The position numbers and the translations under genes were made by a program. A stretch of DNA of 26,215 nt from Collinsella sp. (lineage in GTDB: Bacteria > Actinomycetota > Coriobacteriia > Coriobacteriales > Coriobacteriaceae): positions 1-26,215 of the forward strand of contig DXZT01000002.1 in NCBI GenBank assembly GCA_019419545.1. Reading direction: 5' to 3'. This document shows, piece after piece, positions 17,620 to 26,024 of the stretch; positions within the stretch are counted from its first letter, which is position 1, and each line of letters begins with the position of its first letter. The notes below the pieces were generated by a model. The model ran no database searches. It was not told the origin of the DNA and worked only from the letters and a program-made list of their open reading frames with translations.

Positions 17620-17686
17620 AGTTGCGGTGAAATACGGTCTAAATCTGCCTAATTCCAGGCAAAACAGTCCGTATTCCACCGCAACT
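17620..17686. terminator. Nested palindrome between converging kdpE-like and rlmKL
   Basis: The arms 17620-17637 and 17669-17686 are 18-base complements with one A-C mismatch. The 31-nt centre holds a second hairpin (TGCCT/AGGCA at 17646-17661). The element starts 24 bases after the regulator gene and ends three bases before the rlmKL stop codon. It probably ends both transcripts. Confidence 0.65.
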
Positions 17687-17689
17687 TTG

Positions 17690-20260
17690 TTATTTGCCCT
17701 TGGGCTTGCTGGCGTAGAACTTCTTCTTTTTGGGCTTGCCGGCGGGGAAGGGCTTGCCGGCAAAGTTGGACTTGCCGTTGCCGGCCTGCGCGTGCGCGGG
17801 CGCCGTTGCGCGAGGCTTGCGGGTTTCGGGGTTGCGCAGCTCCTCGGTTCGCTCGGCAATCTCCTCGGCGCTAAAGCCGACCTCGGCCATGGCGTCCTCG
17901 ATGGGCAGGCGGCGCACGATATAGCAATGGTGCACCTTCTGGTTGCGTGCGAAATCCTCGGGGATGGTCTGCGCCGTAATGTCCTCCAGCACGACGCCCG
18001 CGCGTGCGAGCTTGCGCGTCTCGGGGCGGAAGCCGCGCAGGTTGCAGCTAAAGATGGCATGTCCGCCCTGTGCGAGCAGGCGAGATACGCCGGCTAAAAG
18101 CTCCACATGGTCGCGCTGGACATCCCAGGTGCGACGGCCCATCTTGGACGAGTTCGAAAACGTGGGCGGGTCGACAAAGATCAGGTCCCAGCGGTTGCGC
18201 GTCTGGCGCTGGTCGCGAATCCAGGCAAGCACGTCGTCGCGCACAAAGTGATGCTGCGGGCCCACAAAGCCGTTCTGGCGCATGTTGCGCTCGGCCCAGT
18301 CCAGATAGGTATTGGAGAGGTCGACCGTCACGGTCTCCTCGACGCCGCCATCGGCCGCGTAGCAGGTGGCAGTGCCGGTGTAGGCAAACAGATTGAGGAA
18401 GCGGCGCGCCTGCTTGGCGTGCTCGCGCACCAGGTTGCGGGTGACGCGGTGGTCCAAGAAGATGCCGACGTCCAGGTAGTCGTCAAAGTTGACGGCAAAG
18501 GTGAGGCCGCCCTCTTCGATGAGCGGCAGGCGACGACGCGCGATATTGGCGCGCTCGCCCGAGCCGCCCTTGCCGGCGCCCTGCTTGCCGTACTGCGAGC
18601 CGCCGCGCGAACGCATGCGGGCCTTGGCGTGCACATGCTCGGCGGGAACATCTAGGATGCGCGGCGCGATGGCCAAGATGTCGAGCATGCGGGCCTGGGC
18701 AAGCGCGGGATCGATGGTCTTGGGCGCGGCGTATTCGGCGATGACGAGCCAGCGGCCCGGCGTCTGCGGGCAACCCTCGTACAGATCGATGGCGGCGGAG
18801 TAGTCGGGCAGGTCGGCATCGTAGACGCGGTAGCAGCTCACGCCCTCGCGCTTGGCCCACTTGCGGCGCAGACGGGCATTCTTGCGCAGGCGGTTGGCGA
18901 ACTGCTCGGACTCGGGGATGAGCACGGGCAGCGGCTTGCCGTCGCCCAGGTCGAGCATGGCGGCAGGTTCGGGCATGAGGGCGCCGGCGGCTTCGTCGCT
19001 GATGACGTCGTCGGCGTCCGCGGTCTCGCCCTCGGTGTTTGCGCTGGTCGCAGCCTCAAACGCTGCGGCGGCGTGGTCGAGCGAAGGCCAGACTTCGACG
19101 GTCGCCTCTTCGTTGTTGGGCATGACGGCGATGGAGCGCGCGGGCTCGGCATGGAGCGCGCGGGCCAGCAATCCGTCGCGGGTGAGGGCGGCGACCGGCG
19201 CCGCGGCAAGCTCGGGCGCGCGGCGCAACTCGCCGATGAGCGTCATGGTGTCATGCATGAGCGAAAGCGGTGTCTCGTTCGTATCCGCGACCACGGCGGC
19301 GCCGGCGACAGCGCCCGCGTGGTCCAGTACGGTGGCGGACTTGGCGGCGCAAAAATCGACAAAGCGCTTGTAGCCGGCACATTTAACCATGCGCTCAGCG
19401 GTCTTGCGGGCGGCGGGGTCAACATCCACGGCCACGATGCGCGCCTGGCGCTCGCGCGCTGCCGCCTCGCGCCCGCGCGCCTCGGCAAGCAGCTGCTCCC
19501 ACAGGGCGGCATCGTGCAGCTGCCAGCCCTCAAAGCCCCAGCGCTCGCGTGCGACGCCCGGGGCGCGGTCGGTCAGAATGTTCACGGCCTCCAGCAGCAG
19601 GCCGCCGCCGGCGCACGAGGCATCGATCAGCGTGGGAAGGGCTTCGTTCTCGTAATCGTCGGCCGTCAGCTCGCGCTCGCATAGTGCGGTCCAGCCGACC
19701 TGCGCCAGCACCAGGGCGGCGTAGTCGGGGCGCAACACGTGTGCGCCCTCGCCGGCACGAGTCGCAGCGGGCGGCAGGCGTTTGAACAGCGGGTCGCCCG
19801 AAAGGTCTAGGCTTATGCTCGCGCGGCGCTGGCGCAGCGAAAGCAGTAGGTGAACATCGGGGTCGGCGGCATCGACATCGGCGCGACGTCCCGTGGTCTC
19901 GGCCAGGCGGTCGCACAGCGCGTCTTTGGCACGCAGGGCCGAGAAGCGCGTGTTGCGCAGCTGCTCGGTCACGCCGCGGGCGGTAATGGCGATGGTGGCG
20001 CCGGGGCGGACGATGTTCTCCCAGGCGATGTCGTAAACGCTGTCGTACAACTCATCGGCATCCTGTGCCCCAAAGCGCCCGAGCACCACAAACACGCGGC
20101 TGGCCAGGCGCGACCACAGGCAGGCGCGGTAGCCTTCTTCGAGCTCGCCCTCAAATGTAGCGCGGCCCTTCAGGCGGCGGACATGCGAAAGCCCGAGGCG
20201 TTTAAGCTCATCGGCGAGTGCGGACTCAAAGCCCTCGGGGCAGCTTGCGTAAAATTCCAT
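17690..20260 (-). CDS. rlmL: RlmKL-type 23S rRNA methyltransferase fusion with degenerate first half
   Basis: 856 residues; GAGAGG lies six bases before the ATG at 20260. RlmKL proteins in E. coli methylate G2445 (N2, RlmL half) and G2069 (N7, RlmK half) of 23S rRNA. Here a THUMP domain (about 45-155) comes first. The first methyltransferase domain (about 165-400) has DASCAGGG (213-220) in place of the usual DPxCGSGT, and ADTNETP (325-331) where NPPYGER is expected. A low-complexity acidic insert follows (about 400-450). The second methyltransferase is complete, with FLNLFAYTGTATCYAADGG (about 619-637) and DLIFVDPPTFSNS (about 693-705). The end is a lysine/glycine/proline-rich basic tail. The family and the RlmK half are firm. 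Loss of RlmL activity is inferred from the motifs. Confidence 0.85.
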   Translation of the reverse strand: MEFYASCPEGFESALADELKRLGLSHVRRLKGRATFEGELEEGYRACLWSRLASRVFVVLGRFGAQDADELYDSVYDIAWENIVRPGATIAITARGVTEQLRNTRFSALRAKDALCDRLAETTGRRADVDAADPDVHLLLSLRQRRASISLDLSGDPLFKRLPPAATRAGEGAHVLRPDYAALVLAQVGWTALCERELTADDYENEALPTLIDASCAGGGLLLEAVNILTDRAPGVARERWGFEGWQLHDAALWEQLLAEARGREAAARERQARIVAVDVDPAARKTAERMVKCAGYKRFVDFCAAKSATVLDHAGAVAGAAVVADTNETPLSLMHDTMTLIGELRRAPELAAAPVAALTRDGLLARALHAEPARSIAVMPNNEEATVEVWPSLDHAAAAFEAATSANTEGETADADDVISDEAAGALMPEPAAMLDLGDGKPLPVLIPESEQFANRLRKNARLRRKWAKREGVSCYRVYDADLPDYSAAIDLYEGCPQTPGRWLVIAEYAAPKTIDPALAQARMLDILAIAPRILDVPAEHVHAKARMRSRGGSQYGKQGAGKGGSGERANIARRRLPLIEEGGLTFAVNFDDYLDVGIFLDHRVTRNLVREHAKQARRFLNLFAYTGTATCYAADGGVEETVTVDLSNTYLDWAERNMRQNGFVGPQHHFVRDDVLAWIRDQRQTRNRWDLIFVDPPTFSNSSKMGRRTWDVQRDHVELLAGVSRLLAQGGHAIFSCNLRGFRPETRKLARAGVVLEDITAQTIPEDFARNQKVHHCYIVRRLPIEDAMAEVGFSAEEIAERTEELRNPETRKPRATAPAHAQAGNGKSNFAGKPFPAGKPKKKKFYASKPKGK

Positions 20261-20335
20261 GGGTGACCTCTCTGGTTGCGTCGCTCCATTATATGATGGA
20301 TGCTTCGTTTGCCCTTATCCTCGAAAGGAACCCAT

Positions 20336-21163
20336 ATGATTGATGCGTGTCCCGAACCCGCTGTGCTCTTTTTTGACGTGGACGGCACGCTGACGTCGTT
20401 CGATCCCGACGATATGACCGATAAGGACTTCAATGCAATCCATCCGTCGAAGGCCGTTGTCGATGCATTTGGTCGCCTGCGCAATGCGGGTCACCAGGCA
20501 TTTATCTGCACGGGTCGCCCCTTGTGGCTGATTGCCGATGGCCTGCGCGCGCTGAACCCGGCGGGTATCGTTGCCATGGCGGGGGCCACGCTCGAGGTCG
20601 AGGGCCGCGTGGCACACGAGGACTGCATTGACGAGGACATTGTTGAGGAGCTCGCGCGTCGCATTACTGTGGCGGGCGGCGAGGCATTGTTCGAGACGAA
20701 CGGTGCCACCTATTCACTTGAGCCAGTTGGTGTCGAACAGTCATTTCTGCTAGGCGCCGGCGTGGTGCATGGCACCGATCAGATGCGCATCGATGGCCGC
20801 TTGCGCGTAGGCAAGGTGTGCATTAACGCGTACGACCTGGCTCGCGTAGCCAACGATGACGGCTTTATCGAGCGCGAGTTTGAGCTGTGCAACACCGGTG
20901 GTCAGAATCGCGAGCTGAGCCCCAAGGGCATCGACAAGGGCGTGGGCGTGGCGCGAGCGCTGGAATACCTGGGTCGCACCGGCAACGCGCGCACCTTTGG
21001 CTTTGGTGATTCCGGCAACGACCTGGGCATGCTCGCTGCGGTCGAGACGGCTGTCGCCATGGGCAACGCCATGCCTGAGGTCAAGGCGGTCGCCGACTAC
21101 GTGACCGACGATGTCGCACACGACGGCACCGTCACAGCGATGCAGCATTTCGGCCTCATCTAA
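20336..21163 (+). CDS. HAD-superfamily Cof-type (IIB) phosphatase
   Basis: 275 residues from ATG 20336, preceded by GAAAGGAA (20323-20330); the in-frame ATG at 20300 has no ribosome site. Motif I is FFDVDGT (Asp14, Asp16), motif II is CTGRP, the lysine is in ELSPKGIDKG and motif IV is GFGDSGNDLGML. The cap between motifs II and III is of type C2B, as in Cof/YidA-like sugar-phosphate and pyrophosphate phosphatases. The true substrate is not predictable. It is divergent from rlmKL across 75 bases. That gap holds TCCATTATATGATGGA (20285-20300), which contains a TATAAT on the minus strand and TATGAT on the plus strand, so a shared promoter core is possible. Confidence 0.85.
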   Translation: MIDACPEPAVLFFDVDGTLTSFDPDDMTDKDFNAIHPSKAVVDAFGRLRNAGHQAFICTGRPLWLIADGLRALNPAGIVAMAGATLEVEGRVAHEDCIDEDIVEELARRITVAGGEALFETNGATYSLEPVGVEQSFLLGAGVVHGTDQMRIDGRLRVGKVCINAYDLARVANDDGFIEREFELCNTGGQNRELSPKGIDKGVGVARALEYLGRTGNARTFGFGDSGNDLGMLAAVETAVAMGNAMPEVKAVADYVTDDVAHDGTVTAMQHFGLI

Positions 21164-21356
21164 TGAATCCCGCGTTCTGACGTTTGCTCAAACTGTGACT
21201 CTTTGCTTTTACATGCTCAATCGATTTATCAATCCAAACACTGAGGTGTTTATACCGTTCGCCGAGAAGATAAAAAACCGCAGCTCACGCCTTGATAAAC
21301 GTAGGTAAAGTGTTTAGCAGTTTAACGCCCATGTGCAAGCGAAAGGAATCAGGCAG

Positions 21357-22061
21357 ATGGCAATCAAGGTGTTCGCTGACGGTGCAAACCTCGAGGGCAT
21401 GCTCGACATGTACGAGAACGGCAACGTTCAGGGTTTCACGACCAACCCGTCCCTTATGAAGAAGGGCGGCGTGACGGACTACCGCGCGTTTGCCAAGGAG
21501 GTCCTGGCCCACATCACCGATGTGTCCGTCTCGTTTGAGGTTTTTGCCGACGACGTCGAGACCATGGAGGTCGAGGCCCGCGAGATCGCTACCTGGGCCG
21601 AGAACGTCTACGTCAAGATTCCGTGCGTGACCACCAAGGGCGAGTCCACCGCCGAGCTGGTCCGCAAGCTTTCGGCCGATGGCATCAAGGTTAACGTCAC
21701 CACCATCTTTACGCCCGAACAGGTTGACGAGATGGTCGAGGCCGTTGACGCCGAGACGCCGTCCATCATCTCGCTCTTTGCCGGCCGCATCGGCGACACC
21801 GGCGTCGATCCCATTCCGTTTATGACGGAGTCGGTCAAGAAGGCCGTCGCCAAGCCCAACTGCGAGGTCCTGTGGGCATCCACGCGTGAGCTTATCAACA
21901 TCTACCAGGCCGAAGCCTGCGGTTGCCAGATCATCACGGTGCCCAACAGCATCCTGGCCAAGCGCAAGAACATCGGCCGCGACCCGTACGAGGTCTCGCT
22001 CGACACCGTGCGCGGCTTTGCCAAGGATATCGCCGCTTTGGGCTTCCATATCCTGCCGTAA
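21357..22061 (+). CDS. Small transaldolase / fructose-6-phosphate aldolase family (TalC/FSA-like)
   Basis: 234 residues from ATG 21357, with GAAAGGAA (21341-21348) before it; a GTG at 21333 precedes the ribosome site and is rejected. The (beta/alpha)8 fold of the small class shows FADGANLEGM, GFTTNPSLM (26-34), the Schiff-base Lys87 in VYVKIPC, NVTTIFT and SLFAGRIGDTG. Members either transfer a dihydroxyacetone unit in the pentose phosphate pathway or act as aldolases on fructose 6-phosphate; the sequence alone does not tell which. The 193-base upstream gap holds a poor promoter candidate (TTGATA at 21292) and no gene. It is monocistronic, ending before an inverted-repeat-framed terminator. 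Confidence 0.88.
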   Translation: MAIKVFADGANLEGMLDMYENGNVQGFTTNPSLMKKGGVTDYRAFAKEVLAHITDVSVSFEVFADDVETMEVEAREIATWAENVYVKIPCVTTKGESTAELVRKLSADGIKVNVTTIFTPEQVDEMVEAVDAETPSIISLFAGRIGDTGVDPIPFMTESVKKAVAKPNCEVLWASTRELINIYQAEACGCQIITVPNSILAKRKNIGRDPYEVSLDTVRGFAKDIAALGFHILP

Positions 22062-22078
22062 GCAAGGGTACCCCCTGC

Positions 22079-22262
22079 GGCGACGTGCAAAATCGCGAAT
22101 ATTCAGCACGGTAAAGGCTTTTACCAGCTGGTTGAAGCACGGAACGGCCCCCGTTTTGGCTCTAATTGACGCTAAAACGGGGGCCGTTTTTGCTTTTATG
22201 GCTCTCTGAGGCACCGCGGGGCTATCGAGAGATGCTGAATATTCGCGATTTTGCACGTCGCC
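22079..22262. repeat. Perfect 30-base inverted repeat framing a terminator
   Basis: The arms 22079-22108 and 22233-22262 are perfect 30-base reverse complements (core TTCGCGATTTTGCACGTCG on the right side). The 124 bases between hold the terminator at 22142-22194. The element starts 17 bases after the transaldolase gene. It has no ORF of interest. Confidence 0.8.
22142..22194 (+). terminator. Strong intrinsic terminator after the transaldolase gene
   Basis: The stem pairs AACGGCCCCCGTTTT with AAAACGGGGGCCGTT, a perfect 15-base match across a loop of about 16 bases, and is followed by TTTGCTTTT. It is the likely end of the transaldolase transcript; A's on the other side let it work for the opposing direction too. 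Confidence 0.75.
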
Positions 22263-22456
22263 AAGAGGGGGAAGTCGGGCCCTACTCTGACCACTCGGAC
22301 GTACTCTTACCCGAACCCGCTGCTTCATGGGACGGCATGTCATGCGTCTGAACTGCGGTTTTCATGCAGCGGGTAGTCGGATTGCTGCTGAGTTGCTCGA
22401 ACCTACTCTGTCCGAGCGGGGCCCAAGTGGCAAGGGGCTATTAGGGGACTGAAGAG
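22263..22456. other. Gap between the transaldolase element and the Abi gene end
   Basis: No gene is supported here. ACCCGCTGC (22315-22323) and its complement (22366-22374) sit inside a longer, imperfect inverted arrangement with GGGCCC at both outer sides (about 22278 and 22418). This could fold at the 3' end of the Abi transcript, but there is no T-tract and the fold is weak evidence. Confidence 0.35.
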
Positions 22457-23590
22457 CTATAGGGAGCTCGAGGAGATGGCATCGGCTCCCGAGCGCATGA
22501 CTTCCCCCAGCATCCTGATTCCTCGGTCAAGCTCGATCTGCTTTTCGAAGTAGTCGGCGTGCTCAAGGAAGCGCTCGCGCAGGGTGCGCAGGCCTGCTGC
22601 CTTTTCCGACCTCGCGTCCGCATCGCTGACGATTCTATCGAAGCAGAGTACGAGTGCGGTGAAGTCGTGGATGACGGGGAAGCGCTTTGTAAGGGCGACG
22701 AGCTCCTGGTCGATTCTGAGCTCCTCCCGCGCGGCCGTCGCGATGGAGCCGACGGGCTTCTGTAGGCGCTGCCCGATCGTGTTCAGAACGTTGCCGTTAT
22801 GAGCGGCCGCGTTGCGCAGGGCCTTCACGGGGAACAGGAGCTGCTTGACGGATTCGGCCTCCTGGCTGCGTTCCCTCCTGAGGTCGTAGAAGTAGAACTT
22901 GTAAAGCGCGATGATTCCCCCGAAGGAGACGAGTTCCAGGTAGTTCCAGACGTACATGTCCTCGCGTCTGCCATACTTATTCGCGAGGTTCCGGGTGTAG
23001 TTCGAGTCTCCGAGGTACGAGACGCTGCGCTCAAGGTGCTCCGGGTCTATCCCCAAAGTCTGGTCCTCGGCGATGTGGAGCATCTCGAGGAAGAGCGTCG
23101 CTCGCTCGCTGCCGCCCACTCCATCTAGCCGGTCGGCGATGGCTTTCATCTTCTCGACGGCTGTTTCTGACCCGCTTGGATCGAACCGCTCCTCCAGCAT
23201 CCTCTCCTTACGCACCCTCTCGTGGGCGAAGAGGAGGTCGAGGATCTCCTTCCCGTCGGCGCCGTCGTCCATCATCGTCCGGTTTAGATGGACCTTCATG
23301 TAGTGCTCGATGTCAAGCGTCATCGAGAGGATGTGCTCGCGGAGGTGGTGGTCGAGTCTGGTGAGCTCGGCGAGGTAGGCGAAGTCTAGGTTGACGTAGC
23401 GTCCGTAGCCCTCTGACGCGGAGCTACGATACGTTGAGAAGCACTTCGCAAACGCCTTGACCTTGAAAAAGAAGTTTTTGTCGCGGAGGAACGCAACCGC
23501 ATCCTCGGGGCTCATTATGTCGAAGCGGACGCCCCGCTCTGCGAGGTGGGCGACCTGTTGTTCTGCCGGGATGAGCGGGCGCTCCTTCAT
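22457..23590 (-). CDS. Abi_2-family (AbiD/AbiF-like) protein with HEPN RNase motif
   Basis: 377 residues from ATG 23590; GGAGG lies seven bases before it, so an upstream in-frame start at 23653, inside the structured leader, is rejected. The N-terminal half fits Abi_2 (FLRDKNFFFKVKAF, LDFAYLAELTRLDHHLREHIL, DIEHYMKVHLNR), as does YVWNYLELVSFGGIIALYKF (213-232). RNAAAH (Arg259 to His264) is the R-x4-H motif of HEPN ribonucleases. Abi_2 proteins belong to abortive-infection and toxin-antitoxin systems and are thought to cut RNA. It is a lone gene with its own promoter and structured leader, between housekeeping genes. The C-terminal 110 residues are charged and helical. Toxin activity is inferred from the family and the intact motif. 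Confidence 0.85.
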   Translation of the reverse strand: MKERPLIPAEQQVAHLAERGVRFDIMSPEDAVAFLRDKNFFFKVKAFAKCFSTYRSSASEGYGRYVNLDFAYLAELTRLDHHLREHILSMTLDIEHYMKVHLNRTMMDDGADGKEILDLLFAHERVRKERMLEERFDPSGSETAVEKMKAIADRLDGVGGSERATLFLEMLHIAEDQTLGIDPEHLERSVSYLGDSNYTRNLANKYGRREDMYVWNYLELVSFGGIIALYKFYFYDLRRERSQEAESVKQLLFPVKALRNAAAHNGNVLNTIGQRLQKPVGSIATAAREELRIDQELVALTKRFPVIHDFTALVLCFDRIVSDADARSEKAAGLRTLRERFLEHADYFEKQIELDRGIRMLGEVMRSGADAISSSSL

Positions 23591-23602
23591 AGTCGAGCCT
23601 CC

Positions 23603-23669
23603 AAAACGAAAAATGCGGCTGTAGGTACAGGTACCCGCAGCCGCTAAAAGCACGAAGGCTTTTCACACT
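23603..23669 (-). ncRNA. Structured leader or small RNA upstream of the Abi_2/HEPN gene
   Basis: Read on the minus strand, a promoter at 23676-23703 would start an RNA near 23669. It has a first hairpin (AAAAGC/GCTTTT, 23646-23663, loop CUUCGU). A second hairpin pairs the 7-base arms 23638-23644 and 23615-23621, with an inner GGTA/TACC stem and loop CAGG on the plus strand (23624-23635), and is followed by ATTTTTCGTTTT (23614-23603), an intrinsic terminator. This ends directly before the ribosome site of the Abi gene. A short RNA of about 65 nt with some read-through into the toxin is the natural reading. The abiF RNA motif in Rfam and reports of RNA antitoxins for AbiF-type HEPN toxins (from memory) fit this layout. 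Confidence 0.6.
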
Positions 23670-23675
23670 GCGGAC

Positions 23676-23703
23676 AGTATACCCCACTTTGTCGAAGGGG
23701 CAA
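23676..23703 (-). promoter_or_regulatory. Promoter of the Abi leader RNA and gene
   Basis: On the minus strand, TTGCCC (23703-23698) and TATACT (23681-23676) are separated by 16 bases. The -35 box touches the edge of the Tex-side hairpin at 23701-23731. Predicted start is near 23669. Confidence 0.6.
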
Positions 23704-23731
23704 AGAGTGCGGGGAATTCCCGCACTCTTTG
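23701..23731 (-). terminator. Hairpin after tex
   Basis: The arms 23701-23713 and 23719-23731 are a perfect 13-base stem (CAAAGAGTGCGGG and complement) with a 5-nt loop, 40 bases after the tex stop. There is only a short T-run before CCCC. It likely separates the tex transcript from the Abi leader promoter, which starts inside its edge. Confidence 0.6.
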
Positions 23732-23771
23732 CGACACTCGCCGCGAAGAGGGGGACGTTCGCTTTGGCGGT

Positions 23772-25919
23772 TTATTTCCCCTGCACCATGGTGAGTGAGA
23801 TCTTCTTGCGGTCGCGATCGACCTTCTCGACCCACACCTTGACCGTATCGCCGACGCGCACCACGTCGCTCGGGTGCTTTACGAAGCGGTTGGCCAGCTT
23901 GGAGATGTGCACGAGGCCGTCCTGGTGCACGCCCACGTCGACGAAGGCGCCAAAGTCGACGACATTGCGTACCGTGCCCTTGAGCTCCATGCCGGGCTCC
24001 AGGTCGTCGATGGAAAGCGCCGAGCGGCTAAAGACAACCTCGGGAGCGTCGTCGCGCGGGTCGCGGCCGGGCTTCTTGAGCTCGTTGACGATGTCGATGA
24101 GCGTCAGGGTGCCGCAGTCCAGGTCGCTTGCCAGCGCCGAGATGCTGCCCAGGCGGCGCTCGATGTCGGGCACGCCGCCGCGGCTGAGCTCGCTTGCCGC
24201 AACGCCGGCGCGCTCCAGGACGGCCGTGGCCACCTCGTAGCTTTCGGGGTGGACGCTTGTCGCGTCGAGCGGGTTCTTGCCGCCGCTGATGCGCAGGAAA
24301 CCCGCGGCGTTGAGGTACGCCTTGGGTCCCAGCTTGGGGACCTTCTTGAGCTGGCGGCGATCGGTAAAGGCGCCGTTTTCCTCGCGGTAGGCCACGATGT
24401 TTTTGGCTACGCTTGGCGTAATGCCCGACACGTAGCCCAGCAGGCTTGCGCTCGCGGTGTTGACGTCGACGCCCACACGGTTGACGACGTCTTCCACCAC
24501 GTGGCCCAGGGTGCGCGAAAGCTCGGCCTGGTCAAGGTCGTGCTGGTACTGGCCAACGCCGATGGACTGGGGCGGAATCTTGACGAGCTCTGCCAGCGGG
24601 TCCTGCAGGCGGCGGCCCAGGCTCATGGCGCCGCGCACGGTGACGTCCAGGTCGGGATATTCCTGGCTGGCGAGCTCGGACGCGGAGTACACCGACGCGC
24701 CGGCCTCGTTAACGATGGTGTAGCGAAGGCTGGGCGCCTGCTCGGCAATGAACTCCGAGACGACTTCTTCGGTCTCGCGGCTGGCGGTGCCGTTGCCGAT
24801 GACGATGGTGTTGACGCCGTCCTTCTTGACGAGGCGGGCGAGCTCGCGCTTGGTGCCGGCGACGTCGTGGCGCGGCTTGGTGGGGTAGACCACGCCATGG
24901 TCGAGCAGCTTGCCGGTCTCGTCCATGACGGCGACCTTGCAGCCAGTGCGGTAGCCCGGATCGAGCGCGAGCACGCGGGCGCCGCGCACGGGGCGTGCCG
25001 AGAGCAGGCCCTCAAGATTCTTGGCAAAGACGTTGATGGCCTCGGTCTGCGCGCGGACGGTGAGCTTGGCGCGGGCCTCGCGCTCCAGCGAGGGGGCCAT
25101 GAGGCGCTTGTAACCATCGGCGATGGCGGCATCGAAGATGGGAGCAAACACGCCCTGGCGTCGGGGCCAACGGCTGCCAAGGCGTGCCGTGGCGGCGGTG
25201 CCGTCGACGTTCACGCGTACGCGGAGCTTGCCCTCGCGCTCGCCGCGATCGATGGCCAGCACGCGGTGGTTGGGGATGCGGCGCAGGGGCTCGTCGTAGC
25301 TGTAGTACGGCTCGTAGGGGGTCTTCTCGGTGGGGTCGGTGGCCTCGACGACGATGTCGGCGGTGTTTTGCGTAAAGGCGCGCAGGTCGGCGACGTTCTC
25401 AGGGTCCTCGGCCACCGTCTCGGCCACGATGTCGGCGGCGCCGGCAAGCGCCTTCTCAGGTGTGTCGAAGCCGGCCTCCTCGTTGACGTATTCCGCGGCG
25501 GCGTCGAGCGCGCTGCCCTTGGCCGAGGCCTGCATGATGATCATGTTGGCAAGCGGCTCCAGACCTGCCTCGCGGGCCTTCTGCGCGCGAGTCATGCGCT
25601 TTTTGCGGTAGGGCTTGTAGAGGTCCTCGACACGCTGGAGCTGCGTGGCCTCGCGAATCTGCTGCTCGAGTTCGGGCGTGAGCTTGCCCTGGGCGTCGAT
25701 GAGCAGCATGACGTCCTCTTTACGCTGCTCAAGATTGCGCAGGTAGGACAGGCGCTCGTCGAGTGCGCGCAGGGCGACGTCGTCCATGCCGCCCGTAGCT
25801 TCCTTGCGGTAGCGCGAGATAAATGGGATGGTGTTGCCCTCGTCGATGAGCTTGACGGCTGCCTCGACGTTGGCGGCCTCAAGGTTGAGCTCGCGGGCGA
25901 GCTGGGCGATAAGATCCAT
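23772..25919 (-). CDS. tex: Tex-family RNA-binding transcription factor with S1 domain
   Basis: 715 residues from ATG 25919, with AAGGAG four bases upstream; the longer in-frame start at 26015 would add 32 residues with no family match. The Tex N-terminal domain holds the first 200 or so residues (LIDEGNTIPFISRYRKEATGGMDD at about 22-45). The YqgF/RNase-H-like fold follows, with ALDPGYRTG at about 315. A helix-hairpin-helix region (about 475-560; LGYVSGITPSVAKNIVAYREENG) comes next, and the S1 domain (about 637-712; GTVRNVVDFGAFVDVG) ends the protein. Tex acts on RNA or on transcription complexes and supports stress or toxin gene expression in other bacteria. All domains are intact and in the usual order; family length is near 720-780. 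It is a lone gene with a weak promoter. Confidence 0.93.
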   Translation of the reverse strand: MDLIAQLARELNLEAANVEAAVKLIDEGNTIPFISRYRKEATGGMDDVALRALDERLSYLRNLEQRKEDVMLLIDAQGKLTPELEQQIREATQLQRVEDLYKPYRKKRMTRAQKAREAGLEPLANMIIMQASAKGSALDAAAEYVNEEAGFDTPEKALAGAADIVAETVAEDPENVADLRAFTQNTADIVVEATDPTEKTPYEPYYSYDEPLRRIPNHRVLAIDRGEREGKLRVRVNVDGTAATARLGSRWPRRQGVFAPIFDAAIADGYKRLMAPSLEREARAKLTVRAQTEAINVFAKNLEGLLSARPVRGARVLALDPGYRTGCKVAVMDETGKLLDHGVVYPTKPRHDVAGTKRELARLVKKDGVNTIVIGNGTASRETEEVVSEFIAEQAPSLRYTIVNEAGASVYSASELASQEYPDLDVTVRGAMSLGRRLQDPLAELVKIPPQSIGVGQYQHDLDQAELSRTLGHVVEDVVNRVGVDVNTASASLLGYVSGITPSVAKNIVAYREENGAFTDRRQLKKVPKLGPKAYLNAAGFLRISGGKNPLDATSVHPESYEVATAVLERAGVAASELSRGGVPDIERRLGSISALASDLDCGTLTLIDIVNELKKPGRDPRDDAPEVVFSRSALSIDDLEPGMELKGTVRNVVDFGAFVDVGVHQDGLVHISKLANRFVKHPSDVVRVGDTVKVWVEKVDRDRKKISLTMVQGK

Positions 25920-26024
25920 GGGACTCCTTGCGTTTAGGGTGCGTTTGCAACACAGGGCTACCAAGGATACCACCCGACACTTCGCCCAAAAAAGACTGTT
26001 TTGGGGCCGAGCCACGAAAGCGGC

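Noticed and set aside
21111..21308. 65-codon frame between the HAD gene and transaldolase
   Set aside because: It begins inside the HAD gene, has no ribosome site and no recognisable features.
23874..25937. 687-codon plus-strand open frame opposite tex
   Set aside because: It is a low-stop shadow in GC-rich DNA. The minus strand holds a full Tex protein with all domains, and the antisense product is a valine/glycine/histidine-rich string with no motif.
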